This document shows positions 37,420 to 47,064 of a stretch of DNA of 64,000 nt, in pieces (within the stretch, counting starts at the first letter, position 1; each line of letters starts with the position of its first letter). The notes beneath the pieces were generated by a model, which worked only from the letters and a program-made list of their open reading frames with translations, had not been told where the DNA came from and made no database searches. Where the stretch lies: contig LNAC01000039.1 of NCBI GenBank assembly GCA_002007465.1, positions 598,462 through 662,461 of the forward strand, written 5' to 3'. Origin of the DNA: Ailurus styani (lineage: Eukaryota > Chordata > Mammalia > Carnivora > Ailuridae). Position numbers and translations under genes: made by a program.

Positions 37420-38086
37420 AGTACCATGTAACCAGCAATAGTGTCTTCTATGTGTGCTTTTGGCAGTCAGGGTTATTGCCTATAAAGGGGTATTTTTACT
37501 TTGAACACTGTTATGCATGCGAGTCACAGGAAAATGTTAGATCAAGAGTTGGACACTGATCAGGCTCAATACTAACTTAAGAAATTTAATGACTCTATGA
37601 GGTTTTGGTTGTAGATTAATGAAATGAGAAGTGGGAGTGACCCTACTAATGTATAAAATGGGAACTAGAGCCCCTCATTTAATCATTCTGTTTGATTCCC
37701 TCAGTGGGTGATGACAATTAAGGTTGGTACTAGTGTGGCTTCAAATTGGATATATAATAAAATTATGTGGCAATGAAAGTTATGATTAAGAACATTTGTA
37801 ATAGAACTAGTATTATATAGCTATTTCTGGGTTAGTGCTTCTATTGATAGATAAAATTAGCTAGCTATAATTATTAGTGGAAGAAGTCATGTTAGTGCCA
37901 GTAGGGGTCCCAGTAGGGAGTCAGAGAAGAACAGTGATGAAAAGTTGAGGCTGTTAAGTTGATTTAGGAATATTTGGCCAATAAGGTTATTTAATAGGCT
38001 ATAGGCTATTTTGCTAATTCAAATTATATTGTTTTTTGATAATCATGTCTGTAGTAGTAGTATAATGGTTAGAATGATTTTTAGAA
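37420..38086 (-). pseudogene. ND4: NUMT: ND4 5' half
   Basis: The minus strand near 37440-37480 reads like the WLPKAHVEAPIAGS motif of ND4, and 'ggttacatggtac' marks the point where mitochondrial similarity stops and L1 begins. The first codon (about 38084) is ATT instead of ATG. Only the N-terminal half of the gene was captured. It is degenerate. Confidence 0.85.
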
Positions 38087-38382
38087 TTGCAGGAGGTTAA
38101 GGTTTTATACATAGTACTGTAAGTATTAAACACCATGACTAATAGAAATAATCATAGTATAGCCTCACAGGCCATGAATACTAAGAAGATAATAGGTATT
38201 ATGATAGCTAACGTAAAGTGGGTGTTTAGAATTATTATGGTAACTATAATAAATAGTGAATGAATATATCCTCTAAACAGGGAAATGATATTAAGTGAGA
38301 TCTAAGTGAGATCAGTATATTAATAGTTCCATGAAGGATACAATGATTGCTAGAATAATGTTGATATAGACTAGAGACATTT
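38080..38382 (-). pseudogene. ND4L: NUMT: ND4L
   Basis: The segment starts atgtctctagtctatatcaa on the minus strand (38382 downward) and overlaps the ND4 start by a few bases, as in mitochondria. Stops and substitutions are present. Confidence 0.8.
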
Positions 38383-38383
38383 G

Positions 38384-38452
38384 ATAATTATGAAGCTAGC
38401 AATAATTTAATGGGTTGAAATCATTGGTTTTAATTTAAACTAATTATCATTT
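38384..38452 (-). pseudogene. NUMT: tRNA-Arg
   Basis: The sequence sits between the ND4L and ND3 relics, with the AT-rich tRNA-Arg pattern around 38400-38450. Edges are by position. Confidence 0.6.
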
Positions 38453-38797
38453 GGTTTCATTCTGATTCTTTTTTCGTGCATTCATAGGTGAGACTTATGG
38501 CTTGTAATTAGATTGATATTAATGCCATGATAAGGATGGTTTTTAGGCTGGTTGAAACAGTGAAGGTAGCTGTAGAAGAACAGCATTTCTAGGTCAAATA
38601 ACAGAAATGTAATGGCTACTAGAAAAAATTTTACGGAAAAGGGTAGGTGTGCTGATCCTATAGGGTCGAATCCACATTCATATGGGCTTTTTTTCCCCAT
38701 GTGGATGTTTAGTTGGGGAAGTCAGAATGCAATTAACACAAGCAATGAGTTTAGTAGTATGTTAATTGATAGGGTTAATATTTATTATTCTTCCTTA
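38453..38797 (-). pseudogene. ND3: NUMT: ND3
   Basis: The minus strand encodes [20 protein letters not shown] followed by [14 protein letters not shown], the hallmark of ND3. It is the longest well-preserved piece (open from 38700 to 38482), but the C-terminal end is shifted. Confidence 0.92.
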
Positions 38798-38866
38798 GAT
38801 TGTACTGAAACCGATTAATTGGAATTGTATTGTTTAATATTAAAAGAATAGGACCCTCATCAATAA
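38798..38866 (-). pseudogene. NUMT: tRNA-Gly
   Basis: The expected tRNA-Gly position lies between ND3 and COX3. The sequence is AT-rich with tattcttccttag at its left edge. The cloverleaf is decayed. Confidence 0.6.
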
Positions 38867-39633
38867 ATGGAGACCTGTAGGAATAGTCCTACTACATCTA
38901 CAAAATATGAATATCAAGTAACTGCTTCAAATTCAAAGTGATAATTGGATGTGAAATGAAATTTTAGTTGCAGCGGGAGACAGATGATGAGGAAGGTAGA
39001 GCCAGTAATTACATGTAGTCCATGAAAGCCTGTAGCCATAAAAAATGTCTATTCATAAACTCCATCTGAGATTGATGTTTCATAGTATTGGAAGGCTTGT
39101 AATAAGGTAAAATAAATTCCTAGAGAGACTGTAATGAGTAGGGCTTGAAGTTTGTGGTTGTGATTTCCTCCTGTGAGTCTGTAGTGGGCTTAGGTGATAG
39201 ATATACTCCAGAGCTAATAGGATAAAGGTATTGAGAAGCAGTACTTCTAGAGGATTTAGGGCATGGATGCCAGTGTGTGGTCAGCAACAACCGAGTTCAG
39301 GGGTTGGAGTTAGACTTAAATGGTAAAAGCCCAGAGGAAGCTAGTAAAAAAGATTTCTGAAATAATGAAAAGAATTACTCCATACTGAAGCCCTTTTTGA
39401 ACAATTGTGTATTCAAGATGTGGTGACCTTGGAATGTACTTTTTCAAATAATGTCTCATCATCAATGATACATTGTCAAGATATTAGTTGTGAATGCCTA
39501 GGGATACTAGGAAGATTGATTTAAAGTAAAACCATATTACTGGACCTGATATTATAAGGAGAGCTGATAGAGTGCCTATAAATGGTTGGAAGCAGGAGTT
39601 TTCTATATGGTATATGTGGGTGTGGTGGATCAT
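38867..39633 (-). pseudogene. COX3: NUMT: COX3
   Basis: The start reads atgatccaccacacccacat on the minus strand at 39633. The 3' part near 38920 reads FEFEAVT..., matching the FGFEAAAWYWHFVDV end of COX3. Several frameshifts are present. Confidence 0.87.
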
Positions 39634-40280
39634 TAGATATTTATCATGTAAGGTGAAGGCTTACTACTAGAGTGAATACATAAGCTTGAATTAGGCCCAC
39701 AGTGAATTCAAAGATAGTAGAATTAAGAGTGATGAGGTAATGAGAGCTATAGCGGGGCTAATGTTCATTAAGGCAAGGCTTCCTCCTACAATTAAATGAA
39801 TGAGTAGGTGTTCAGCAGTGATACTGGCAGTTAGCCATACAGCTAGTACTCTTGGTTGGATGAAAAGGCTAATGGTTTTCATAATTGCTAGTATTGGAAT
39901 GAGTGGGATGGTTATTCTTTGGGATAGAAGGTGGGCCTGACAAAAGCCATTAATTACTGTCCCTGCTCAAGGTGGAATGGCTATTCCCAGATTCATCGAG
40001 AGTTTTGTAGTAGGTGTAACTGAGTGTGGTCGTAGGCCCAGTAGGCTTGCTAAGTCAAATAGAATGAGTAATAGGAGAATTAGGGTTCAGTTTTGTCCTT
40101 GACTTGTGTCCTATGATTATGGAGAGTTACATGTTTTGATGTTAACTGAATTAGTCATTTTTTGATAGCAATTAGATAGTTGATTAGTTGATTAGGTTGT
40201 AGGGAACATAGTAATTGAAATTATGATAGATAACCTTATCATTATTGGGATAATGAAAGAGACAAATAGATGTTCACTTA
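39632..40280 (-). pseudogene. ATP6: NUMT: ATP6
   Basis: The frame at 39691-39882 reads [20 protein letters not shown] then [20 protein letters not shown], the conserved a-subunit helix of ATP synthase. The first codons near 40280 show the ATP6 start pattern (aaca..tctatttgtctctttc). It is broken elsewhere. Confidence 0.92.
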
Positions 40281-40442
40281 CTTTTTCTCTCAAGAGGTGA
40301 AGTACCCCAGTGTCTTTGTTGTTTTTAATTTTGGTTTTGAGAGTTCATAGTGATTTGAAATTTTTAGCTGAAATACCAACATACAGGGTTTAATTATTGA
40401 TATGAAGGTGGTAAATTACATTGATGTCTCTAGTTGTAGCAT
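40238..40442 (-). pseudogene. ATP8: NUMT: ATP8
   Basis: The minus strand starts atgctacaactagagacatc at 40442 and overlaps ATP6 by about 40 bases, as in mammals. It is degenerate. Confidence 0.8.
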
Positions 40443-40443
40443 A

Positions 40444-40503
40444 TCATTAAGGAGAAGCTTCAATTCTGTCTTTAGCCTTTTAAAGATTAATACTAAACTT
40501 ATT
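40444..40503 (-). pseudogene. NUMT: tRNA-Lys
   Basis: 'ccttttaaagattaatac' resembles the tRNA-Lys anticodon arm in reverse. A SINE (40505-40692) separates it from COX2. Confidence 0.6.
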
Positions 40504-40504
40504 T

Positions 40505-40692
40505 TAAAATTTTTTTAAATTTTTATTTTTTAAGGGGGTAGGGGCAGAAGGAAAGGGAGAGAGAGAATCTTAAGGAGGCTCCATGCCCAGCATGGAGTCT
40601 GACGTGGGGCTTAGTTTCACGAGCCTGAGATCATAATCTGAGCCAAAATCAAGAGTCAGACACTTAATGGACCAAGCCACCCAGGTTACCCC
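40505..40692 (-). mobile_element. CAN-SINE in NUMT (between tRNA-Lys and COX2)
   Basis: Diverged; reversed head accaagccacccaggttacc. It is the most diverged of the five SINEs in the NUMT. Confidence 0.8.
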
Positions 40693-41590
40693 AATACTAC
40701 TTAGCTTCTTAATGACATTACAGTACAGTGTGGATAATATTTCTAAGTGTTTTAGTGGGATTAATTCAAGAATGACTGGTATAAAGTTGATCCACAAATT
40801 TCTGAGCACTGCCCATAATATAGGCTTGGATGTACAGGTTTTAAATTTGTTTGATTTAATTGTCTGAGGATGGCTCATGAGTGCAAGATATCTGCTACTA
40901 AGATTAATATTTGGGGTGCCTGGGTGGCTCAGTTGGTTAAGCAACTGCCTTTGGCTCAGGTCATGATCCCGGAGTTGCACATCAGGCTCCCAGCTCCATG
41001 GGGAGTCTGCTGCTCACTCTGACCTTCTTCCCCTCTCATGCTCTCTTTCTCTCTCTCTCTCTCAAATAAATAAATAAAATCTTGAAAAAAAGGTTTCCTT
41101 TGAAAAAAATAAAAATAAATTAGTCACATGTTTTTAAAAAGAATATTTGGATTGTTATTTCTATGGGTAAGACAACTTGACTATCAATCTTTACTAGTTG
41201 TAGTTCTCTTGGTTTTAGGTGTTGTGTGGGGATCAAATTTAAGAAGTCAAAGAAATCAGGAAGTAGAAGTCAAAGTTTAAGTCTTTATAGTCATAGCTTC
41301 AGGATAATTGATGGCCTAGTTTTTCCAGTTAGGGGTTGTTGATCTCATCTATTATATCAAGAATTTATAATGATGGCAGAGCAGTTAGGATAATGAGTGG
41401 TAAGATAGTCCATATCGTTTCTACTTCTTGCACATCTGTTGTATTTGTGTGGGTTAATTTAGCTATTAATAGTAGTGAAATGATACAAGGAACTAGAGAG
41501 TTGATTATGTATGGTCATGAAAGTGTAGGACTTGTTCCATAATGGGAGATGTTGCACCTTAAAAGCCTAGATGAATGGATATGCCATGGA
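40693..41590 (-). pseudogene. COX2: NUMT: COX2, split by a SINE
   Basis: It starts atggcatatccattcatcta at 41590. The minus-strand sequence around 41180 gives the VVLPMEM-like copper-domain region and continues on the other side of the SINE at 40915-41141. The 3' part (40700-40870) matches the CSEICG..HSFMPIV stretch. In-frame stops are present. Confidence 0.88.
40915..41141 (+). mobile_element. CAN-SINE in NUMT COX2, with extra 3' sequence
   Basis: The SINE proper spans 40915-41092 (head ggtgcctgggtggctcag, tail aaataaataaataaaatctt). About 50 non-mitochondrial bases follow, and only then the second aatatttgg flank (41142-41150) and resumed COX2. The extra piece ends A-rich. Confidence 0.8.
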
Positions 41591-41591
41591 G

Positions 41592-41656
41592 ATATAAAGG
41601 ACTCAAACCCATAATTTAACTTTGACGAAGTTATGTAGTTTTTGCTATTAATTTAC
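41592..41656 (-). pseudogene. NUMT: tRNA-Asp
   Basis: 'aaaggactcaaacccataat' and 'aactttgacgaagttatg' are the reverse of the tRNA-Asp T and anticodon arms. A SINE follows directly. Confidence 0.7.
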
Positions 41657-41859
41657 CTTTTTTAAAAAGGATTTAAAAAAAATTTATTTGACACAGAGAG
41701 AGAGAGATCACAAGTAGTCAGAGAGGCAGGCAGAGAGAGAGGAGGAAGCAGGCTCCCCACAGAGCAGAGAGCCCAATGTGGGGCTCCATCCCAGGACCCT
41801 GAGATCATGACCTGAGCCGAAGGCAGAGGCTTTAACCCACTGAGCCACCCAGGTGCCTC
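41657..41859 (-). mobile_element. CAN-SINE in NUMT (between tRNA-Asp and tRNA-Ser)
   Basis: Reversed tail aaaaaaaatttatttgacac, reversed head ctgagccacccaggtgcct. Confidence 0.94.
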
Positions 41860-41861
41860 TA

Positions 41862-41937
41862 ATATTTTACTATTGAGAAAAAGCATAATGGTTATGGTAT
41901 TGGCTTGAAACCATTTTTAGAGGGGTTGATTCCTTTC
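41862..41937 (+). pseudogene. NUMT: tRNA-Ser(UCN)
   Basis: Read on the plus strand, because this tRNA lies on the other mitochondrial strand: 'ggcttgaaaccatttttaga' followed by 'gggttgattccttt' is the anticodon and T arm of tRNA-Ser(UCN). Confidence 0.75.
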
Positions 41938-43735
41938 TTATTTTAGGCTTATGTAAGAGGATTCTTCAAATATGATATGGTGGAGGGCATCCATGCAGTC
42001 ATTCAAGATTAGTGTTAGTTAATTCCACTATTGCTACTTCTCATTTGGATGCAAATACTTCTCAAATTATGGAGATAATATTACTGCTGTTAAGGAGATG
42101 AATGAACCTGTAAATGACATGGTGTTTCATGTTGTGCATGCATGTGGATAGTCAATGTCAAGGCATTTCTGAAAGGCCGAGTGGGAAGAAAATTATATTA
42201 GCTCCAATTATGGATTTTAAAGAGGATTTTTGCCCAAGTATAGCTGACTATGTAGCTTGTAGAAAATAATGGGAAACAGTGAACAAATCTTCCTATGATG
42301 GTGAATAATGTTTCTATTGATAATATGTAGTAAAAATGCTACCATATAGTATTCTTCCTGGAGAACAATGTCTAGGGATGAGTTGGCTGAAACAATTCCT
42401 GCTAGACCTCCTACCATGCATAGGAAGATAAGAGCTAGAGCTCATCATATGGCTAGTGATCATTTTATCTTGCCTCCATGAAGGGTTGCTAGTTAGCTAA
42501 ATACTTCTACTCCTGTATGGGTGGCAATAATTCTAGTAGCTGGTATATGCTCATATGTCAACATCTGTGCCTACTGTTAATATATGCTGGGCTTCTACAA
42601 TAAAACTTAGGAATACAATAGATATTATGGCCCAAACTATTCCTATATATCCAAAAGAATCAAAAGGTTCTTTTTTCCCTGAATAACACATAATAATACA
42701 TGAAATTATTCCAAATCCAGGGAAGATAGGAATATAAGCTTTGGGATATCTGGAGAATCAAAATCAAAATAAGTCTTGGTATCAAACTGGGTTGCCTCCT
42801 CCTACAGTATCAAAGAATATGGCGTTTTAGGTTATGGTCTGTTAGTAATATGGTGATTCTGGCTGCAAAGACTGGATGTGACTGTAGTAACAGGATGGCT
42901 GTGGCTAGGAGGGATCCAGTGAATAAAGATGTTTAGTATTGAGTTACAGCTGGGGGTGTTATATTTATGATTGTGGTAATATGATTGATAGCCCCTAAAA
43001 TTGAGGATACACATGGATGGAGAGAGAAGATGGTTAAATTGACTGAGGCTTCTGGTGAGCTAGGTTGCTGGCTAGGGGTGTGTATACTCTTCACCTGGTT
43101 CCTGTGCCTGCTCCAACTGTTGATGATGTTAGAGCAGAAGTGATGGTGGTAATAGTCAGAAATTCATGTTGTTTATTTTGGGGAATGCTATATCAGGTGC
43201 TCTGATTATTAAGGGAACGAAACAGTTTCCAAATTCTCCAATTATAATAGGTAATACTATAAAGGAAATTATCATGAATGCATGGGCAATTATGGTTACA
43301 TTATAAATTAGGTTATCTCCCAGTAAAGCTCCAGGTTGGCCAAGTTCCACATGGATTAAAAGGCTCCGGACAGGGGCACCTGGGTGACTGTGCTGGTTAA
43401 GCATCAGTGACTGTGCTGGTTAAGCATCTTGGTTTCAGCTCAGGTCATGATCTCAGGGTCTTGAGATTGAGCAGTCCTGGGTGGGGCTTCCCCCCACCCC
43501 CCACCCCCGCCCCACGCTCAGTGTGGAGTCTGCTTGTCCCTCTCTTTCTGCTCCTCCCCCTGCACTCTTGCTCTCTCAAATAAATAAATTAAATACATAA
43601 TCTTAAAAAAAAAAGGCTTCAAGCAGTTCCTATTCTATTTCATCAGTTCTATTCTAGTTCATGCACCAAATAGTAGGTATAGAGTGCTGATATCTTTATG
43701 GTTTGTTGAGAACAGTAAGCAGTTTATGAGCATAA
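41938..43735 (-). pseudogene. COX1: NUMT: COX1, interrupted by a SINE
   Basis: The 5' end at about 43735 reads toward the conserved 'ctcaacaaaccataaagata' motif and the 'tacctactatttggtgcatg' stretch. At 43156-43360 it encodes [15 protein letters not shown] then [20 protein letters not shown], the COX1 N-terminal region. The 3' end near 41940-42000 matches the C-terminal tail (CPPPYHIF). A SINE lies at 43373-43611. Multiple frameshifts and stops are present. Confidence 0.93.
43373..43611 (+). mobile_element. CAN-SINE in NUMT COX1
   Basis: Head ggggcacctgggtgactgtg; flanks aaaaggct(c/t)c. It contains a 23-base tandem duplication in the head (43384-43428). Confidence 0.93.
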
Positions 43736-43737
43736 GT

Positions 43738-43803
43738 AAAATGGCTGAGTAAGCATTAACCTCTAAAGACAGAGGTTGAGTCCTCTTTTTGCCAAATCCT
43801 GTG
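43738..43803 (+). pseudogene. NUMT: tRNA-Tyr
   Basis: 'taaaatggctgagtaagcat' then 'gacagaggttgagtcctctt' matches tRNA-Tyr on the plus strand. The anticodon arm is shortened. Confidence 0.75.
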
Positions 43804-43856
43804 AATATCATATTGAATTATAAATTCAAAGAAGCAGCTTCAACTCTGCTGGGGCT
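43804..43856 (+). pseudogene. NUMT: tRNA-Cys
   Basis: 'catattgaattataaattca' then 'agaagcagcttcaactctgc' corresponds to tRNA-Cys, next to the light-strand origin. Confidence 0.65.
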
Positions 43857-43893
43857 TTTTCTGCCTTTTTTCCCCTAGATGGTGGGAGAAGTA
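43857..43893. other. NUMT: relic of mitochondrial light-strand origin (OL)
   Basis: 'tctgcc' followed by a T/C loop and 'ggtgggagaag' is the decayed OL hairpin between tRNA-Cys and tRNA-Asn. The stem is still partly pairable. It has no expected nuclear role. Confidence 0.65.
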
Positions 43894-43974
43894 AATTGAA
43901 GCTAATTGATTCGGTTACTTAGTCATTATCTAAAATTTCATGGGGTGGAAACCCAACAATCTAGTAACTTTAAC
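43894..43974 (+). pseudogene. NUMT: tRNA-Asn
   Basis: 'gaagctaattgattcggtta' and 'tttcatggggtggaaaccca' match tRNA-Asn on the plus strand. Confidence 0.7.
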
Positions 43975-44244
43975 TTAATTAAAGAATTTGATTTAGGGCG
44001 CCTGGGTGGCAAAGTGGGTTAAGCCTCTGCCTTCAACTCGGGTCATGATGTCAGGGTCCTGGGATCGAGCCCTGCATCGGGCTGTCTGCTCAGTGGGGAA
44101 CCCGCTTCCCCCTCTCTCTGCCTGCCTCTCTGCCTACTTGTGATCTCTCTCTCTCTCTCTCTGTCAAATAAATAACATCTTTAAAAAATTTTGATTTGTG
44201 TTCAATTGATGTAGGATAAAGTCTTGTCAGTCCTTGTACTTTTT
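43975..44244 (+). pseudogene. NUMT: tRNA-Ala, split by a SINE
   Basis: 'ttgatttgtgttcaattgat' and 'aggataaagtcttgtcagtc' are tRNA-Ala. A SINE (43995-44187) sits in its middle, with an (a)tttgattt repeat on both sides. Confidence 0.72.
43995..44187 (+). mobile_element. CAN-SINE in NUMT tRNA-Ala
   Basis: Head gggcgcctgggtggcaaagt, (ct)n body, tail gtcaaataaataacatcttt. It interrupts tRNA-Ala. Confidence 0.94.
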
Positions 44245-44310
44245 AGGAATTAAGTGAATACACTTGCTTAGGGCTTTGAAGGGTCTTGGTCTTTTCTAAC
44301 CTAAATTCCT
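44245..44310 (-). pseudogene. NUMT: tRNA-Trp
   Basis: The minus strand reads aggaatttaggttagaaaag then 'cttcaaagccctaagcaagt', a well-kept tRNA-Trp including the TCA anticodon loop. Confidence 0.8.
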
Positions 44311-45339
44311 ACTCCAAGATTGATGTATTGGTGTTAGTGGGAGGATTGTTGTTGTTATAATTAGTAGTGTTAAAAGAGTTAATCATTTTTTACTTGCAAT
44401 TTGTCCTTTTATTTGTATGTTTATTGATGGAAATAGAATTAGTGATGTGAAGTTAATTGCATGTAGAAGTACAGATTGAGTAGTGCTATAATGGCTATTA
44501 ATGTTGGTATAATAAGATCATTTTTTATTAGTTCCTGGGTAATTATCCATTTGGGCAGGAATCCCGAGAGAGGAGGAAGGCCTATTGATAGTATGGTGGT
44601 AAAGATTAATGTAGTGATTAAGGGTATTTTGTTTCACATATATGAGGGTGATAGTGTTGTGGTGGATGAATTACACATAATAATATGAATGTGGTGAGTG
44701 TCATCATGCTGTAGATGAATAGATTTGAGGTTATTATAGTTGGGTTATAAATTGTGATAGGTGTTATTCATTTTGTGTGGGCAACTGATGAATAGGCTAT
44801 GATTTTTCATATATGGTTTTTGTTAAGTCCACCTCATCTTTCAATTAGGATTGATGTAATAGCTATGGTTAGAATGAAGTTTGGATTAATGTATGATGAA
44901 ATTTGGTATAAGATTGACACAGATGCAAGTTTTTGTCATTTTAATAAAAGTAGGCCTGAGGATAATAGAATTCCTTGTGTTACTTTAGGTACTCAGAAGT
45001 GGAAAGGGGAAAGTCCAAGTTTTGTAATGAGAGCTGTTGTTACAGTGGCAGAAGGATGTGTTGGATTAAAGATTTTTGTAATTGTTCATTGTCCAGAATA
45101 TATTAAGTTAATAATAGTCATTATAAGAAGTATTGATGTAGTTGCTTGTGTTAGGAAATATTTAGTAGATGCTTCTATGGCTCAAGGGTTAAATTTTTTT
45201 TAATTAAAGCTGGGATAATAGCTAGTATATTTATTCAAAAGCAAATTAGATAGGGTCTGTGAGAGGCTGTTATTACAATTATAGTTCCTGAGATAATGGT
45301 TGTTATAATAATGGTAAAAATGAAGGCATTTATTAGCAT
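44311..45339 (-). pseudogene. ND2: NUMT: ND2
   Basis: It lies between tRNA-Trp and tRNA-Met and is 1029 bases, against about 1042 for the gene. The start reads atgctaataaatgccttcat on the minus strand and continues with the ND2 'ggaactataattgt' motif. Plus-strand open frames here (for example 44799-45203) are shadows. Frame is lost in several places. Confidence 0.87.
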
Positions 45340-45403
45340 AGGAAGGATATTAACTAGTATTGGGGGGAAGGGTCCAATAGCTTATTTAGCTAACTTTATT
45401 ATA
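45340..45403 (-). pseudogene. NUMT: tRNA-Met
   Basis: The minus strand shows taaagttagctaaataagct, then 'attggacccttcccccc', the tRNA-Met D and anticodon arms with a changed anticodon loop. Confidence 0.75.
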
Positions 45404-45475
45404 GAATATGCTATAATTTTTAATTTTTTAATTCCTAGGAGTATGTTTGACTCTTCTAATTCTAGGAATAAAAGA
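45404..45475 (+). pseudogene. NUMT: tRNA-Gln
   Basis: This is assigned mainly by position between tRNA-Met and tRNA-Ile; the plus strand ends in 'tctaattctagg' like tRNA-Gln. Sequence is strongly diverged, and about 35 extra AT-rich bases precede tRNA-Ile. Confidence 0.5.
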
Positions 45476-45509
45476 AATAACATATTAAAATATATTTTAA
45501 AATAATAAT

Positions 45510-45573
45510 GATAAATAAGATTTAAACCTTTATTTACTCTATCAAAGTAACTCTTTGTCAAGAGGTATTTTTA
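45510..45573 (-). pseudogene. NUMT: tRNA-Ile
   Basis: 'tttactctatcaaagtaact' and 'aagatttaaaccttta' in reverse are the tRNA-Ile anticodon and T arms. Confidence 0.75.
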
Positions 45574-45575
45574 GG

Positions 45576-46516
45576 ATTGTGGTATAATACCTGATCTAAT
45601 GATAGACAAGGATATGTGTCACATACAAAGGGCTAATCTAGTGATAGAAAGCTTTTTCATAAGAGGTGTATTAATTGTATTGGAATTGTGAGTAAGATGC
45701 CCAAATTCATGGGAAGGTAATTGTTGGTGGGAGGGTTTTGACAATGAAATTAATTAATTCTGGTGTGTAGAGGTTGTGAAATGCTTCTAGGAATATGATT
45801 GTTGTGAAAATGTTGATTAGGAGGATTTGGGCTTATTCTGCTAGGAAAAATAGGGCAAATGGGCTGCTACATATTCAGTGTCGAAGCCAGTGACTAGTTT
45901 TCTTTCTCCTTCTGTGAGGTTGAATGGAGCTTGGTTGGTTTCTGCTAGGATTGAAATGAATTCTACCATGGCTAGTAGTCATGATGGAAAAATTTAATCA
46001 TAAGTATTCTTGAGTAATGATTAATGTTGATAGTGTAAGCAGTCCGTTTATCAGTAGTACTGTTATTAAGATAATTACTCAAGTTACTTCATATGAAATT
46101 CTCTGTGCTACTCCTCAGAATGCTCCAAGTAATGCATATTTGAATTTGAGGCCCGTCCAGATCAGAGGATGGAACTTATAACTGAGCTTGATATAGCTAG
46201 CATGAATAGTACACTTAGGTTTATATGGATCAGCAGATACGGCATAGGCAGGAGAATTTATATTGTAGGGCTATGGTGAGGGCTAAGATTGGTTCAATAA
46301 TGGATATTGGTATTGATGAAGTTAGTGTTTCATTAGTTCTTTAATGAATAGTTTTACAGCATCAACAATGGGTTTTAATAGACCATGAGGGGGGCCAACA
46401 ATGTTTGGTCCTTTGCAAAGTTGTATATATCTTAGCACTTTTCATTTGATTAGTGTGAGGAATTCCATGGCAAGTGGGGTGGTGATAACCAATGAGATAA
46501 TGTTGATTATAAATAT
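45576..46516 (-). pseudogene. ND1: NUMT: ND1
   Basis: It starts at about 46516 with ATA followed by tttataatcaacattatctc, like ND1. The stretch around 46380-46440 matches the QLRKGPN motif region ('ggaccaaacattgttggccc'). It is 941 bases, close to the normal 957, and has frameshifts. Confidence 0.88.
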
Positions 46517-46520
46517 TTTG

Positions 46521-46593
46521 TTAGGAAGAGAAATTGAACTTCTGGGTATAAAGGCTTAAGTTTTACACAGTTACTGGGCTCTGCCATCCTAAC
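46521..46593 (-). pseudogene. NUMT: tRNA-Leu(UUR)
   Basis: The minus strand reads gttaggatggcagagcccag, then 'tgtgtaaaacttaagccttt', a well-conserved tRNA-Leu(UUR) relic. Confidence 0.87.
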
Positions 46594-47062
46594 AAACCCT
46601 GTTCTTGGGCAGGGTGGATGTAAATTAAAATGATATAATCTATTAGTTTGAGGATGTCTCAAACTAATGAAGTGAGCTTCATTTTTCTTGTCCTTTCATA
46701 TTGGGCAAAGTTTATAATAGAAAGAAACTAACCTGAATTACTTTGGTCTGAACTCAGATCATGTTGGATTTTAATCATTGAACAAATGAATCATTAATAC
46801 TGGTTGCACCTTGGGATGTCCTGATACAACACTGAGGTCATAAACCCTGTTGTTGATATGAACTCTAGATAGAATTGCACTGTTATCTGAAGGTAACTTG
46901 TTCTGTTGATCAGTATCTTGTATCAATAAGTGATGTAATATTTTGACATGAGAGTCTGGATTTTAATCACTCAGAGGTTATTTTGTTCTTTAAGGCCACT
47001 TTAACCAAAATTACCAGTCCACTTAAAGTCTTACTATCCCTTATCACCTGATGTTGTTCTAT
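46594..47062 (-). pseudogene. NUMT: 16S rRNA 3' part
   Basis: The minus strand contains 'gatctgagttcagaccaaag', 'caacagaacaagttaccttc' and 'tggtaattttggttaaagtg', all landmarks of domain V of mitochondrial 16S rRNA. It ends at the tRNA-Leu border 'cctgcccaagaacaggg'. About 470 bases were captured; similarity ends near 47062, where L1 begins. Confidence 0.9.
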
Positions 47063-47064
47063 AG

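Larger units (their letters stand above)
37420..47062 (-). pseudogene. Large NUMT: about 8.6 kb of mitochondrial DNA in the nucleus
   Basis: On the minus strand the order is 16S rRNA 3' part, tRNA-Leu, ND1, tRNA-Ile/Gln/Met, ND2, tRNA-Trp/Ala/Asn, light-strand origin, tRNA-Cys/Tyr, COX1, tRNA-Ser/Asp, COX2, tRNA-Lys, ATP8, ATP6, COX3, tRNA-Gly, ND3, tRNA-Arg, ND4L and the 5' half of ND4. This is exactly the vertebrate mitochondrial order, without rearrangement. Reading frames are broken by shifts and stops, several start codons are mutated, and five SINEs interrupt it, so nothing is functional. Antisense L1 sequence abuts both ends (junctions near 37419 and 47063). About 9.64 kb less about 1.05 kb of SINE leaves about 8.6 kb of mtDNA, roughly half a carnivore mitogenome. 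The copying route (DNA fragment capture) is inferred. Confidence 0.97.

Noticed and set aside
44799..45203. 134-codon plus-strand frame
   Set aside because: It is the shadow of the NUMT ND2 gene, which runs on the other strand.
37420..47062. Functional mitochondrial tRNAs or genes
   Set aside because: Frames are broken, arms are mutated and SINEs split them; this is nuclear relic DNA.
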